Source: Verrucomicrobiales bacterium
GTDB lineage: Bacteria > Verrucomicrobiota > Verrucomicrobiia > Verrucomicrobiales > DEV007
Reading direction: 5' to 3'
NCBI GenBank assembly: GCA_017991025.1
Contig: JAGNMT010000009.1
Span: 7,571 to 24,758, forward strand
DNA: 17,188 nt
Below, piece after piece: positions 1-9,500 of this stretch. Every line of letters begins with the position of its first letter. Position 1 is the first letter of the stretch. Below the pieces are notes generated by a model. It saw nothing but the letters and a program-made list of their open reading frames with translations, ran no database searches and was not told the origin of the DNA. The position numbers were made by a program, and so were the translations under genes.

Positions 1-98
1 AACTCACCTGCGGCCAGATGAAAGCCGACTACGTCCCCGTAAACACCAAAACACCAGTGCCGGAAGCACTTTTCAGCTATTTCTCGCAGAGAAAATAG
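1..98 (+). CDS. C-terminal end of a DUF58-family protein (5' truncated by the window)
   Basis: The frame starting at base 3 is open from the window edge to a TAG at 96-98 and encodes about 31 residues, including ADYVPVNTKTPVPEALFSYF and ending in SQRK. DUF58 proteins commonly finish with a segment of this kind (a DYV-V-T-P motif followed by an AL-YL helix and a basic end). In MoxR/DUF58/VWA clusters a DUF58 gene normally lies just upstream of the BatA-like VWA gene, which is the case here (next gene at 230, same strand). DUF58 is thought to act with the MoxR AAA ATPase and VWA proteins in envelope processes; its biochemical role is not settled. The last nine or so codons lie inside a strong hairpin, so the extreme C-terminus is written by repeat-like DNA. 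The identification rests on a short tail and on context; the frame and stop are clear, the family is probable. Confidence 0.6.
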   Translation, partial: LTCGQMKADYVPVNTKTPVPEALFSYFSQRK

Positions 99-112
99 CT
101 GAAAAGCGCTTC
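63..112. repeat. Strong hairpin overlapping the DUF58 stop codon
   Basis: Bases 69-85 and 89-106 are inverted repeats around the 3-base loop GCA at 86-88, with one bulged base. The stem extends outward with one mismatch (68/107) to about 63 and 112. The TAG stop at 96-98 lies in the 3' arm. There is no clean T-tract after it, so it is a weak candidate for an intrinsic terminator and could instead protect the 3' end of the upstream message or act as an RNA-processing site. A second, competing hairpin can form between 93-102 and 111-120, because the same CAGCTATTT-type word recurs downstream. Confidence 0.75.
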
Positions 113-225
113 AGCTATTTAGCTATTAGCTTTTTAGCCATTTAGCTTTCTCAGACATAACAAGAACACCGTCAATGATCCCAATTCCTAGCTAATCAGC
201 TAAACCGCTAATAGCTAAACAGCTT
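112..225. repeat. Inverted pair of 35-bp AGC-periodic repeats (MITE/REPIN-like)
   Basis: Copy A (112-146, + orientation) and copy B (190-225, inverted) are two versions of the same AT-rich module, in which AGC recurs every 7-8 bases. By eye about 28 of 35 positions match after reverse-complementing B. The arms are separated by about 43 bp (147-189), so the whole unit could fold as a long imperfect hairpin immediately before the start codon of the VWA gene at 230. It fills most of the 131-bp gap between the DUF58 stop and that gene. A third copy lies at 3260-3294. The layout resembles a small non-autonomous mobile element or a REPIN; no transposase is in the window. Confidence 0.7.
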
Positions 226-229
226 CCTC

Positions 230-3200
230 ATGCTCTTCCTCAACACAGTCCTGCTTCTCGGCGCGCTCGGCATCACGATTCCTATCGTGATTCATCTGCT
301 GAACCGTCGGTCGAGCCGCATCGTTGACTGGGGAGCGATGAATTTCCTCCTCGAATCGCTCGCGATCCGGAATCGCCGTATTCAACTCGAAGAAGCGCTT
401 CTGATGGCGACACGCTGTCTCCTCGTCGGACTCCTCGCCCTCGCTCTGGCACGACCTTTTATTCCACCCGGTTCGACGATCCCGTGGCTGCTCGTCCTGC
501 CTCTACTTCTGCTCGGGGTCGTCGGCATTGGCGTCGCCGTGGTTCTCCATGACGAACCCAAATGGCGCCGCTGGATCGCCGGGATTTCCGTCGGCCTCCT
601 CCTCGCCTGCATTGCTCTGATTGTGTTTGAAAAATACCTGAACCTCTCCCGCTTCACCCCCGGGGCGCGGCAGGACATCGCGCTCATCATCGACGGTTCG
701 ACCTCGATGGGCATCGACATTGATGGCACCACTAATTTTCAGCGCGCCATCGAGGAAGCGAGAACGCTGATCAAACGCGCCCCCCGCGGCCATGCTTTCA
801 GCCTCATCCTCGGCGGCCCCTCACCGAGCGGACGGATTCTGGATCCGACCACCGATCGAGCCGTGCTCGAGGCCGCACTGGATGAAATGGTCCCGCTCGA
901 CGGTGCCATGACGACCTATCAGGCCTTCACCCTTGCCTCACTCAGTCTTGCCCGCGGCGACAATCCGGCGAAGCAAATCGTGATCCTGACCGATGAACAA
1001 AACGTTGGTTGGGAAATCGGGCAGAGCGGCCGGTGGAACTTCCTGCGCGACGCGTTCCGCAACCTTCCCTCGGAGCCGCAGATCATGATCCGGAAGATGC
1101 CGCTGCCTGAGTTCATCCGCAACATCGCCGTCACCGACGTCCGCCTTTCCCGTGAAATAGTCGGCGTCGACCGGCCCGTCAATGTCACGGCAACGGTGGC
1201 GAACACCGGCAACGAAGCAGTCACCCCCGGTGCCCTCATTCTCAAAGTCGATGACGGAAAAGAATACCGCGACTCATCCATCGGTCAACTCCGCCCCGGC
1301 GAAGAGCAGACGATCACCTTTACCCATCAGTTCGCCGAGGCCGGTGCCCATTCCCTCTCCCTGACGCTTGAAGTCGAGGATGATATCGCGAGTGACAACA
1401 GCGGCTTTTCCGCCGTGAACGTCGCGAGCGAGCTTCGTGTCCTCATCGTCGACGGTCGTCCCTCGGGGCGAGCCTTCGACAGCGCCTCGGCTTTTGCCGC
1501 CGTCGCTCTCGCGCCCTCCGCCCTGACTCTCGATCCCGAGTTGGAGGCCAACGCCGCCAGTGCCAGCGACGAGGCCGCCGATGACTTCAACCGCGACTAT
1601 GACCCGACCCTGGACTTGATCCGCTTTCTTGTCGCCCCACAGGTCGTTTCCCTCCCTGACATTGCCACCCTTTCCGACTTCGCGGACTTTGACACCGTCA
1701 TCCTCGCCGACGTCCCGAGACTGCCGGCTGCCGTCGCGACCTCGCTTGCCAAATATGTCGCCGATGGCGGAGGACTCCTCGTTGCCGCCGGACAAAAAAC
1801 ACAGCCCGATTTTTTTAACGGATGGACCACGGAGGACAAAGCCCCTCTCCTGCCCGCGACGCTGGGCGAGGTCACCTTCGCTTCCGGCGATCAGCCCTTT
1901 TCCCCTTCGGCGCAGACCCTCACCCATCCTGCCCTGCAAAAAATCGCCGACGCGAGCAAGAGCGACTTTGCCGGCACCGTCATCACCAATTTCCGTCCTC
2001 AGAACATTCCCGACGCGCTCTCCAAAGAGTCCTCCGTCGGGGCACGGCTCAACAACGGCGACATCCTCCTGACCTCGCGCAAAGCAGGCCGGGGTCAGGT
2101 CATCCTCCTCGGTATTCCCCTCGATCTCTCGTCGGGAAATCTCGTGACCCGCCAGGCATTCCTCCCCCTCATCCACGAACTCGTCTACCATCTCGCCGAC
2201 CCGGCCGCCTACCAGCTCAATCTCGAACCGGGCTGGGAGGTCAATATCGGTCTCACGGGCAAACGAGGACGGGCCATTGGCGAAGGGCTCATCGGTCGCT
2301 ACTACGCGAGTCAAAACGCGACCGAAGCGGCCTTCACCCGTCAGGATGAAGCGATCAATTTTAACTGGCTCAATGGCATTCCCGCCCCCGGAATTCCGGC
2401 GGACAATTTCAGAGTCGAATGGACCGGCAAAATCCAGCTCCCCGATCCGAAGAAGCTGAACTTCAAAATCGAAGTCGATGATGCCTTCGAATTCTGGATC
2501 GACGGAAAACCGGTCGGGCAATTCAAGAGTCCGGGCGGCGACCGCCGCCTGTCGGGCAAATTTGACGAGAATCGCTGGTATGACTTCCGCGCCGTCTTCC
2601 GCGAAGAATCAGGCGAAGCCAAAGCGATCCTCCGATGGGAGGGCGACGGCCTACCCTCACAAATCATTCCGTCCACCCGCTTCCGCAGCTTTTCCAACGC
2701 CGCAGACGCGACTGGCCGTGAAACCGGCATTACCAGCTTCGAAGTGCGCGGCCCGAACGACCGCCCCCGCAGCGCCCAGCTTAGTTCAATGGACGGCGGT
2801 TCGGTTCTGAAATTGCAGGGGGATATTTCCTCTGGACTCTATCATTTGAAAGTACCGGCGGAACAGGCACCTTTCTTTGCCGCGTTCCTGCGCGAAGACA
2901 GCAAAGAGATTCCCTTCACCGTAAAACGCGACGCCGCCGAAAGTCGGCTCGTCCGGCTCACTGAGGCCGACTACGCCTTCCTCGCGAACTTCGTCACGCT
3001 CTCCCAGCCGCAGACGCTCGAAGAACTCATCGGATTCCTCAACGGCAATCAGTTCGGTCAGGAACTCTGGAAGTACCTCGCACTCGGGGCCTTTGCCTTC
3101 CTTCTCATCGAGATCGTCCTGTCCCGCTGGATCGCGCAAAGCCGCCGTATGGGTGAGGAAATCAAGATCCACTTCGAATCCAAAGACGCCCCGACCAACA

Positions 3201-3250
3201 CTTTCCGCGAAGAACTCGCCCGATTCGGCAAAGCCGCTGGCAACACCTGA
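230..3250 (+). CDS. BatA-like membrane VWA protein with PA14 domain
   Basis: This 1006-residue protein begins with the BatA (aerotolerance regulator) N-terminal region: a first membrane helix (about 4-24), the basic stretch HLLNRRSSR, and a second helix (about 57-77). Two further helices (about 84-106 and 115-134) follow. The VWA domain has an intact MIDAS: DGSTS at 155-159, Thr 228/229 and Asp 255. An Ig/CARDB-like beta segment (about 300-397) comes next, then a class I glutamine-amidotransferase-like fold (about 402-660, with VLIVDGRP and a GGGLLVAAG turn at 513) without obvious catalytic residues, and a PA14 domain (about 684-822). A last helix at about 946-966 leads to a basic cytoplasmic tail. 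Basic loops put the VWA and PA14 domains in the periplasm. The gene sits second in the visible operon. No Shine-Dalgarno is seen before the ATG, but the BatA alignment supports this start. It likely binds metal and protein partners, and perhaps glycans through PA14; the exact role is unknown. Confidence 0.9.
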   Translation: MLFLNTVLLLGALGITIPIVIHLLNRRSSRIVDWGAMNFLLESLAIRNRRIQLEEALLMATRCLLVGLLALALARPFIPPGSTIPWLLVLPLLLLGVVGIGVAVVLHDEPKWRRWIAGISVGLLLACIALIVFEKYLNLSRFTPGARQDIALIIDGSTSMGIDIDGTTNFQRAIEEARTLIKRAPRGHAFSLILGGPSPSGRILDPTTDRAVLEAALDEMVPLDGAMTTYQAFTLASLSLARGDNPAKQIVILTDEQNVGWEIGQSGRWNFLRDAFRNLPSEPQIMIRKMPLPEFIRNIAVTDVRLSREIVGVDRPVNVTATVANTGNEAVTPGALILKVDDGKEYRDSSIGQLRPGEEQTITFTHQFAEAGAHSLSLTLEVEDDIASDNSGFSAVNVASELRVLIVDGRPSGRAFDSASAFAAVALAPSALTLDPELEANAASASDEAADDFNRDYDPTLDLIRFLVAPQVVSLPDIATLSDFADFDTVILADVPRLPAAVATSLAKYVADGGGLLVAAGQKTQPDFFNGWTTEDKAPLLPATLGEVTFASGDQPFSPSAQTLTHPALQKIADASKSDFAGTVITNFRPQNIPDALSKESSVGARLNNGDILLTSRKAGRGQVILLGIPLDLSSGNLVTRQAFLPLIHELVYHLADPAAYQLNLEPGWEVNIGLTGKRGRAIGEGLIGRYYASQNATEAAFTRQDEAINFNWLNGIPAPGIPADNFRVEWTGKIQLPDPKKLNFKIEVDDAFEFWIDGKPVGQFKSPGGDRRLSGKFDENRWYDFRAVFREESGEAKAILRWEGDGLPSQIIPSTRFRSFSNAADATGRETGITSFEVRGPNDRPRSAQLSSMDGGSVLKLQGDISSGLYHLKVPAEQAPFFAAFLREDSKEIPFTVKRDAAESRLVRLTEADYAFLANFVTLSQPQTLEELIGFLNGNQFGQELWKYLALGAFAFLLIEIVLSRWIAQSRRMGEEIKIHFESKDAPTNTFREELARFGKAAGNT

Positions 3251-3259
3251 CATGTATCG

Positions 3260-3294
3260 CAGCCATTTAGCCATTAGCCTTTTTGCTGTTTAGC
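3260..3294 (+). repeat. Third copy of the AGC-periodic 35-bp repeat
   Basis: This copy fills most of the 55-bp gap between the two VWA genes. It matches copy A (112-146) at 29 of 35 positions with no gap, and shares with copy B the TG at module positions 28-29. Having three copies in the spacers of one operon, and none inside its genes, points to a dispersed intergenic repeat family rather than chance AT-rich sequence. Confidence 0.65.
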
Positions 3295-3305
3295 TCAAGA
3301 AACCC

Positions 3306-6300
3306 GTGAACGCCGAAGATTTCAACCGCACCGACCTCATCGAGTCCCTCAGCCCCGCTGTGTCGGCGCTCGGCTTTATTCTTTGTGCGGCCTTGTGGTT
3401 CGCCACTGTTCTCCTCCGAAGCCGCGCCCAGCGATTCGCAGTCATTATTTCCGTCTTCGGTTTTCTGCTGGCTGCGTCGGCCCTTTGGTTTGGCTTTCAG
3501 TTGATGGGGGCGGTTTTTGCTCTCGCGACCTCGTGGTCGCTGCCCGCCATCGCGATCATCGGTGCACTGGCCGCTGAGGCAATTCTCTGGATTTACGGCT
3601 TCGAAAAAGCCCTCGTAACCAAAAAGCGCGGACGCACCCTCCTCGCCCTCCGTCTCGGGGCCCTCGCGATCCTGATCCTCATCCTCGTTCAACCCGTCCG
3701 CTCCTTCATCGAAGAACGCGAGATTTCCCGTGAGGTCGCGATTCTCATCGACGACTCCGACTCGATGCGGCTCTCCGATCAGCGCCTTTCCCCTTCGCAG
3801 AAACTGGATCGCGCCCAGCTCTTCGCTGTCCCGTCACTGGAAAAACGCCCTCCCCTGAATGGCATCGGCCGGCAGGCACAAAGCATCGACAATGCTATCG
3901 CGACCGAACTCAACGCCATCCGCTCTGCGCCGAATGCGACGTCGGGGCTGGAAAATCGCGCCGCGCAATTGCCGGATTTTTTCAAAAAAGTCGAGGCCGA
4001 GCGGACCGCACTCCTCGCCACGCTAACGACCTCCCAGGCCAGTCCGCTGCCCGGCGACGTCAAAGGAAAACTCGATGATTACCTCAAGCGAACCCGCGAC
4101 GGACTCAGTCGTATTTTTCCCCTCGCCTCCAAAGCCATGGAAAGCGGCAACGGCGACGAACTGGTGAAACAACTCGACGTCGCCCGAACCGAGCTGCGCG
4201 GCATCCTCGAATCGGTCACTACGATCTCCGCGAAGGCCGATGAAGCCTACTATCAAAGTCTGAACGAAGCGACCCGCAAAACGATCGACACCGCCGCCGC
4301 GACGCCGCGGAACGCGATCGCAAAACGGGTCCTCGACGCTCCCCTCGAAGCGCCTAAAACAGAGACGGCGAGCAAAGAGGATCAGGCCACCGACTCAACC
4401 CTCTTGAGCCAGCTCAAGGATCGTTATAATCTGCGCTACTACCATTACGCCCGCGATGTCACCCAGATTCCGGACCCGCTCGCCGACGACTCGGAAGAGG
4501 AAAAAGTTGAAATCGGATCCAAGCCTGCCAATGCCCAGACGGATCTCACCGAAGCCCTCGAACACGTCCTCGACAATACCTCGCCCGAGTCACTCGCCGG
4601 TGTCCTTCTGCTCAGTGATGGTCGTCACAACGGAGCCAGCCTCCCCGAAGACAGTCTGCGCCAACTCGCCGTGCGCAACACGCCGCTATCCGCCGTCCCC
4701 ATCGGTGGCGACCTCGGTCCGGTCGACATCTCCCTGCTTTCGCTCAAAGCGCCCGAGTCCATCTATCTCGATGACCGCGTCGTCGTCACCGCCACGGCAA
4801 AACTCGATGGCTTTCTCGGTCAAAAGGTTGAGGCAGAGCTGGTCTCGGGTGACCAAGTGATCGATACCGTCACCATCGACGTGACCGATGTGAGTTTCCG
4901 GACCGAGGTGAATTTTGTCCACCTCCCCGAGGAAAAGGGGATCCAGAACTACCAGGTCCGCTTGAAGCCCGATCCCCGTGAGATTTTTCAGGATAACAAC
5001 GCGTGGGATTTCAAGGTCGCCGTAACCGACGACCGCACGAACGTTCTCCTCATCGACGGTTACCCGCGCTGGGAGTTTCGATACCTGAGAAATCTTTTTT
5101 ACGGCCGTGACAAGTCCGTGCATCTCCAATACGTGCTGCTCAACCCCGATGAAGTGGCCCGGGGTGGCAACCGGCCTGTAATAGCCGCCAGCGCCTCGCG
5201 CCCGTTCGGCGACGCCGAGGCGACAGCTCTCCCGGTGACTTCGGCCGAGTGGCAGCGCTTCGATGTCATCATCCTCGGTGACATCCCTCCATCAGCCCTC
5301 TCGGATCGGGACTGGGCGGCAGTCCGGGATGCGGTGACGCTTCGGGGAGCCATGCTTGTCTGCGTCGCCGGCCCCCGCTATATGCCTCACGGACACAACA
5401 GCGAGGTTCTACAGGACTTGCTCCCGGTGACCTATACGCCGGGCACTGCGGCCAAGTTCGACGCACCGGAATCGGCTTTTGATATCCAACTGACCGCGAC
5501 CGGTCGTGATCACCCCGTCACTTCCCAGTCCACGAGCCGGGCCTTGAATGAGGAACTCTGGTCGGGCTTCCAGCCGATGCGATGGCGCTACTCGGGTGCC
5601 AAACTCAAGGAAACCGCCGAAGTCCTCGCCTACGCGCACCCTGTCGGCGCACCGGGGCCTGCCTCCTCCTTCACACCGGACGGGTCGCCTGGATCGGTCG
5701 AGGCGGCCATCGAACAGTTGGCCAATCAAAAAAACATCGAAGCCGACAATGCTGTCATCTCGACGCTTCGCTCGGGGCTCGGAAAAGTGCTAATGCTCCA
5801 TTTTGATGAAACCTGGCGCTTCCGCTATGGGGTCGGGGACACCTATCACCACCGTTTCTGGGGTCAAGTGACCCGATGGGGAGCCGGGCCGAATTTGCGT
5901 TCCGGTAATGAGCTAGTCCGTCTCGGAACAGACAGGCTCAGCTATACTCCCGACGATGCCATCGAGGTAACCGCGAAGGTGCTCGATAAAGATCGCCGTC
6001 CCGTCACCGACGCGAGCATCGATGTGGAAATCTGGAAGGGCGGGGAGAAGATTCGCAAACAACGCCTCAGTTATCGCTCCGATTCCTCGGGCCTCTACGA
6101 AACCAGTCTTTCCGGCCTCGATGACGAGGGCGAATACCAACTCAAACTCGTCGGGGATGAAGCGGAAGACGCGATCGCTGCGATGCCGGACGGACCCAAG
6201 GAAATCTCAACCGAGCTCCTCGTCGTGACGACACGTAATCCGGTGGAACTCGCCGAACTGACCGCCGACCGCGACTTTCTGAACCGGGCCACCTCAACGA

Positions 6301-6482
6301 CAGGAGGACATCTCGCCGAGCTGAACGACCTGGGTTCCCTCGTTTCCTCTTTCGGCGCGCCGAAGGAGATTCTCAAAGAGCGCCGCAACATTACCCTATG
6401 GGACAAGTGGCCGCTCCTCATCGCTTTTCTCGGACTTCTGACGACCGAATGGGTGCTGCGCCGTCGCAGCGGACTTGTCTAA
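3306..6482 (+). CDS. Membrane VWA protein with a large insertion in the VWA fold
   Basis: This 1058-residue protein has four N-terminal membrane helices (about 15-37, 43-66, 71-98, 110-128) and one near the C-terminus (about 1032-1049), followed by the basic tail RRRSGLV. MIDAS residues are D149-S151-S153 (DDSDS), T412 and D438 (LLLSDGRHNG). About 190 residues more than in the upstream VWA protein separate the first motif from T412; this insert is mostly helical and charged. After it come a beta segment (about 472-575), an amidotransferase-like fold opening with VLLIDGYPRWEFRYLRN (about 579 onward), and an Ig-like domain (about 872-950). The GTG start is the only start codon between the preceding in-frame stop (3291-3293) and the first membrane helix, and no ribosome site is visible. 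Large membrane VWA proteins with the PRWE-R-YLRN motif are common in planctomycete and verrucomicrobial MoxR/DUF58 clusters; their biochemical function is not established. Confidence 0.88.
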   Translation: MNAEDFNRTDLIESLSPAVSALGFILCAALWFATVLLRSRAQRFAVIISVFGFLLAASALWFGFQLMGAVFALATSWSLPAIAIIGALAAEAILWIYGFEKALVTKKRGRTLLALRLGALAILILILVQPVRSFIEEREISREVAILIDDSDSMRLSDQRLSPSQKLDRAQLFAVPSLEKRPPLNGIGRQAQSIDNAIATELNAIRSAPNATSGLENRAAQLPDFFKKVEAERTALLATLTTSQASPLPGDVKGKLDDYLKRTRDGLSRIFPLASKAMESGNGDELVKQLDVARTELRGILESVTTISAKADEAYYQSLNEATRKTIDTAAATPRNAIAKRVLDAPLEAPKTETASKEDQATDSTLLSQLKDRYNLRYYHYARDVTQIPDPLADDSEEEKVEIGSKPANAQTDLTEALEHVLDNTSPESLAGVLLLSDGRHNGASLPEDSLRQLAVRNTPLSAVPIGGDLGPVDISLLSLKAPESIYLDDRVVVTATAKLDGFLGQKVEAELVSGDQVIDTVTIDVTDVSFRTEVNFVHLPEEKGIQNYQVRLKPDPREIFQDNNAWDFKVAVTDDRTNVLLIDGYPRWEFRYLRNLFYGRDKSVHLQYVLLNPDEVARGGNRPVIAASASRPFGDAEATALPVTSAEWQRFDVIILGDIPPSALSDRDWAAVRDAVTLRGAMLVCVAGPRYMPHGHNSEVLQDLLPVTYTPGTAAKFDAPESAFDIQLTATGRDHPVTSQSTSRALNEELWSGFQPMRWRYSGAKLKETAEVLAYAHPVGAPGPASSFTPDGSPGSVEAAIEQLANQKNIEADNAVISTLRSGLGKVLMLHFDETWRFRYGVGDTYHHRFWGQVTRWGAGPNLRSGNELVRLGTDRLSYTPDDAIEVTAKVLDKDRRPVTDASIDVEIWKGGEKIRKQRLSYRSDSSGLYETSLSGLDDEGEYQLKLVGDEAEDAIAAMPDGPKEISTELLVVTTRNPVELAELTADRDFLNRATSTTGGHLAELNDLGSLVSSFGAPKEILKERRNITLWDKWPLLIAFLGLLTTEWVLRRRSGLV

Positions 6483-6503
6483 CATTTACCCCACACCTGC
6501 GCT

Positions 6504-9500
6504 ATGACCTCATTTGAAGCTGCTCTGGGACAACTCCCGAAACCCATCCTCGAAAAACTCCAGTCGATGATCAGTCGAGTCAGGCGGCTCCTCTTTATCC
6601 GGGGACTCTTCGCCACTCTCGCGGTCGCCCTGAGCTGCGTCCTCGTGATCATGGCGATCGATGCGGCGGTGACACTCTTCTCGACGACCGCCCGATGGTT
6701 ACTAAGTCTCGCCGGTCTCGGAGCAACGCTGCTCGCAGCCTGGTGGTTTCTGGTGCGTCCGCTATCCCGGAAATTCACACTCACCCACATGGCGAGGATC
6801 ATCGAAGTGCGCCATCCTGAGCTGCAGGAGCGCATTTCCACCGCTGTGGAGTTGCTCGCGAGCGACGATCCGGAATCGATCCGGGGATCGGCCGAACTCA
6901 TCGGTGCCGTCGTCGATTCTGCCGTCATCGATGTCGCTGCGGTGGATCCGAAAACCGAGTTCAAGCCCGCCCGCTCGAAGAAATTTATGCTCGCCTCGGC
7001 CATCTGCGGCGGCGTCATCCTGCTCCTCCTCATGATTTGGCCGACGCAGTCGTGGACGCTCCTCGCCCGCGCCCTTGCTCCCTTCCTCGATATTGGAAAT
7101 GCCTACGCCGATACACTGGTGGTCGATCCCGGAAATGTACGCGTCGCGAAAGGCGAGCCCGTCACGATCCAGGTCTCGGTGAAACACAAACGCCTCAACC
7201 GCGCCGAGATCCGTCGTCGTCTCCCCGACGGCACCGAGTCCGTCGAGCGTATGGCGCTGATCGCCGAGGAGCCCGACGGCACGAAACGCTTTTCTTTGAC
7301 CTTCCCTGCTGTTGAAGAGAACTTCGATTACCGCGTCCGGGCCGGGGCGGCCCTCAGCCAGTATTACGATGTCGTCACGGTCGATCCTCCGGGCGTGGAG
7401 AGCCTGACCGTACACTACGATTTCCCCGAATACACCGGATTGCCTGATACGGAAGCCGTCACGGAAACAGGAGAGATTCGCGCGGTGGCCCATACGCGGG
7501 TCAGCGTCACTGCCACGCTCAACAAGCCCGCCTGGACGGCCAAGATGCTTTTGAACGAATCCACCGAGGTGAAGGATCCGGTCGTCGAGGAGAACCGGGT
7601 GAAGTGGGATCTCGAGCTCAAAACCGGAATGCGGGGCAACTGGCACCTCGAAGTCGCCGACGAAGAAGGGTTTACGAATAAGCCGGCGTCCTACCCGATC
7701 GAGGTGCTGCCCGACAAAGCCCCGACCGTTCAGATCACGCAGCCGACCCAGCGGGAGATCCGCTTGAAGCCAACCGAGCGTTTCCCGATCGATCTCGCCG
7801 TGGTGGAAGACTTCGGCTTTGGCGACGTCACCCTGATGGTCTCCCCTGACGGCGCCGCGACCCCGATCGAAGTGACCCAAGCTCAACCGCAGGCCACGGA
7901 CCGTCCCGGCAACTACACGGCTCGGGCGATGCTCGATATCCCCGCCCTCAATCTCACTCCCGAGCAAAAACGGCTCAGCGTAAAAGTCCGGGTTCGCGAC
8001 AACCGGCCACCCACTTTCGACGGCCCCGGAGTCGGCTTGAGCGAAGTCATCATCGTGATCATCGATCAGAACGCCAAGTCCATTGCCGATCAGGCCATTG
8101 AGGCCCAGCGCCGCGAGATCGAACAGCAGATCCGCGAGGCAAAACAGGAACTCGAAAAAGCCCGTGACGATATCCAGCGGACGGAACAGGAGCTGAACCG
8201 CACTGAAGAAATCAGTGCACCGGCCACTCAGAAGCTCAACGAATTTACCGAGCACAACCAGGCCGCGCGCGAGAAGCTCGAGGAAGTCGCCGCGACGCTC
8301 GACAATCCCCTTTTCCAGGAGCAATCAAAACAGGCCGAAAAGCTCGCCAATGAAACCCTCGCCGCAGCACAGGAAAAAGCGGACATGATCCCTGTCACTG
8401 ACAAGAAACAGGATCGTGTTGCAGGGGCCAAAGAGACCCGCAAGAAAGTCGAGGAATCGATCAAGGGACTCGACGAACTCGCCAAGTCGATGCGCGAGGC
8501 GGAGGACGACTACAAGGCCATTTCAAAACTCAACGACCTCGCCAACAAACAGCAGGAGCTCGCGATGAAGGCCGGGGACTGGTCGGAGAAAGCCAAAGCG
8601 CAGGAAGCCGATCTGGCAAAGAATGCGGCCCCCGAACCGGCCCAACAGCAATTCGCGCAACAACAGCAGCAACAGGCACAGCAATTCCGCAACGAGCAGA
8701 ACAACGTGGAACGCGAACTCGGCGAAGTATTGAAAGACAACGCCGCCGCTCTCGCCGAAGTCCTCGCCCAACAACAAAACGAGACCGAAGCCCTCGCGAA
8801 AAAGACCGAAGCCCTCGCGAAGCAACAGGAATCCCTGCGCGACGCCAACAAAGCATCCACAGAGAAGAAGGAGGATCAGCAGGCCGCTCTCCGTGAGGCA
8901 CTTCTTGAGCAGCTCGAAGCGATGCAGTCGCAACTCGCGGAGGATACGCAGGCCGCACTTCAGGCGGAAAATCAGGCCAAGCCTGCTGCCGCAGAAGGCA
9001 AACCGGAAGCTGCCGGAGCCAACGAGCCCGCCGTCGCCGAGCCCTCCCCGGCGCAACAGTCGCTCGCCAAAGCCGCGACCGAAGCCACAAAAGCGGCTGA
9101 GAACCTCGGCGATCGTAAGCTGGATGAGGCGAGCCAGTCCGCCACAGAGGCGAGCGAATCGCTCGCCGAAGCCGCCGCTCAGGAGAATGCGGAGCAGGCG
9201 GCAGCCGAAGGCACCGAAGCCACCCCTGCCGAAGCAGGCAAAATGGCGGCTACTGATCCGGCAGCGAAGGCGGATGCTGCAGCAACAGCGGATGCGCCGG
9301 CAAAGGCGGATACGACGGCAAAAGCAGATGCGGCGACGGCTGCTCAGGACGCTGCCGAAGGGCAGGCAAAGGCAGAGACACCAGCCGGGGAAGCCGGTCA
9401 GGAGCCCGCTGCCACCGATGCTCTCGCCGCGCGCCAGGAAGCGCTTGCCCAGCAAATCGCAGCGGTCAAAGACGGCAAGCTTCAGGAAGCGCTGAGCCAG

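Noticed and set aside
1..225. CRISPR array in the repeat-rich leader
   Set aside because: The repeats are short, imperfect and partly inverted, with no uniform spacers and no cas genes.
1274..2521. Long minus-strand open frame (415 codons) opposite the first VWA gene
   Set aside because: It is fully antisense to a well-supported multi-domain protein; the translation is Gly/Glu/Val-rich with no recognisable domain, as expected from mirrored codon bias in high-GC DNA.
6762..8324. Minus-strand open frame of 520 codons opposite the DUF4175-like gene
   Set aside because: It is a shadow of the coding frame; it has no domain, no plausible start context, and no independent conservation signal visible.
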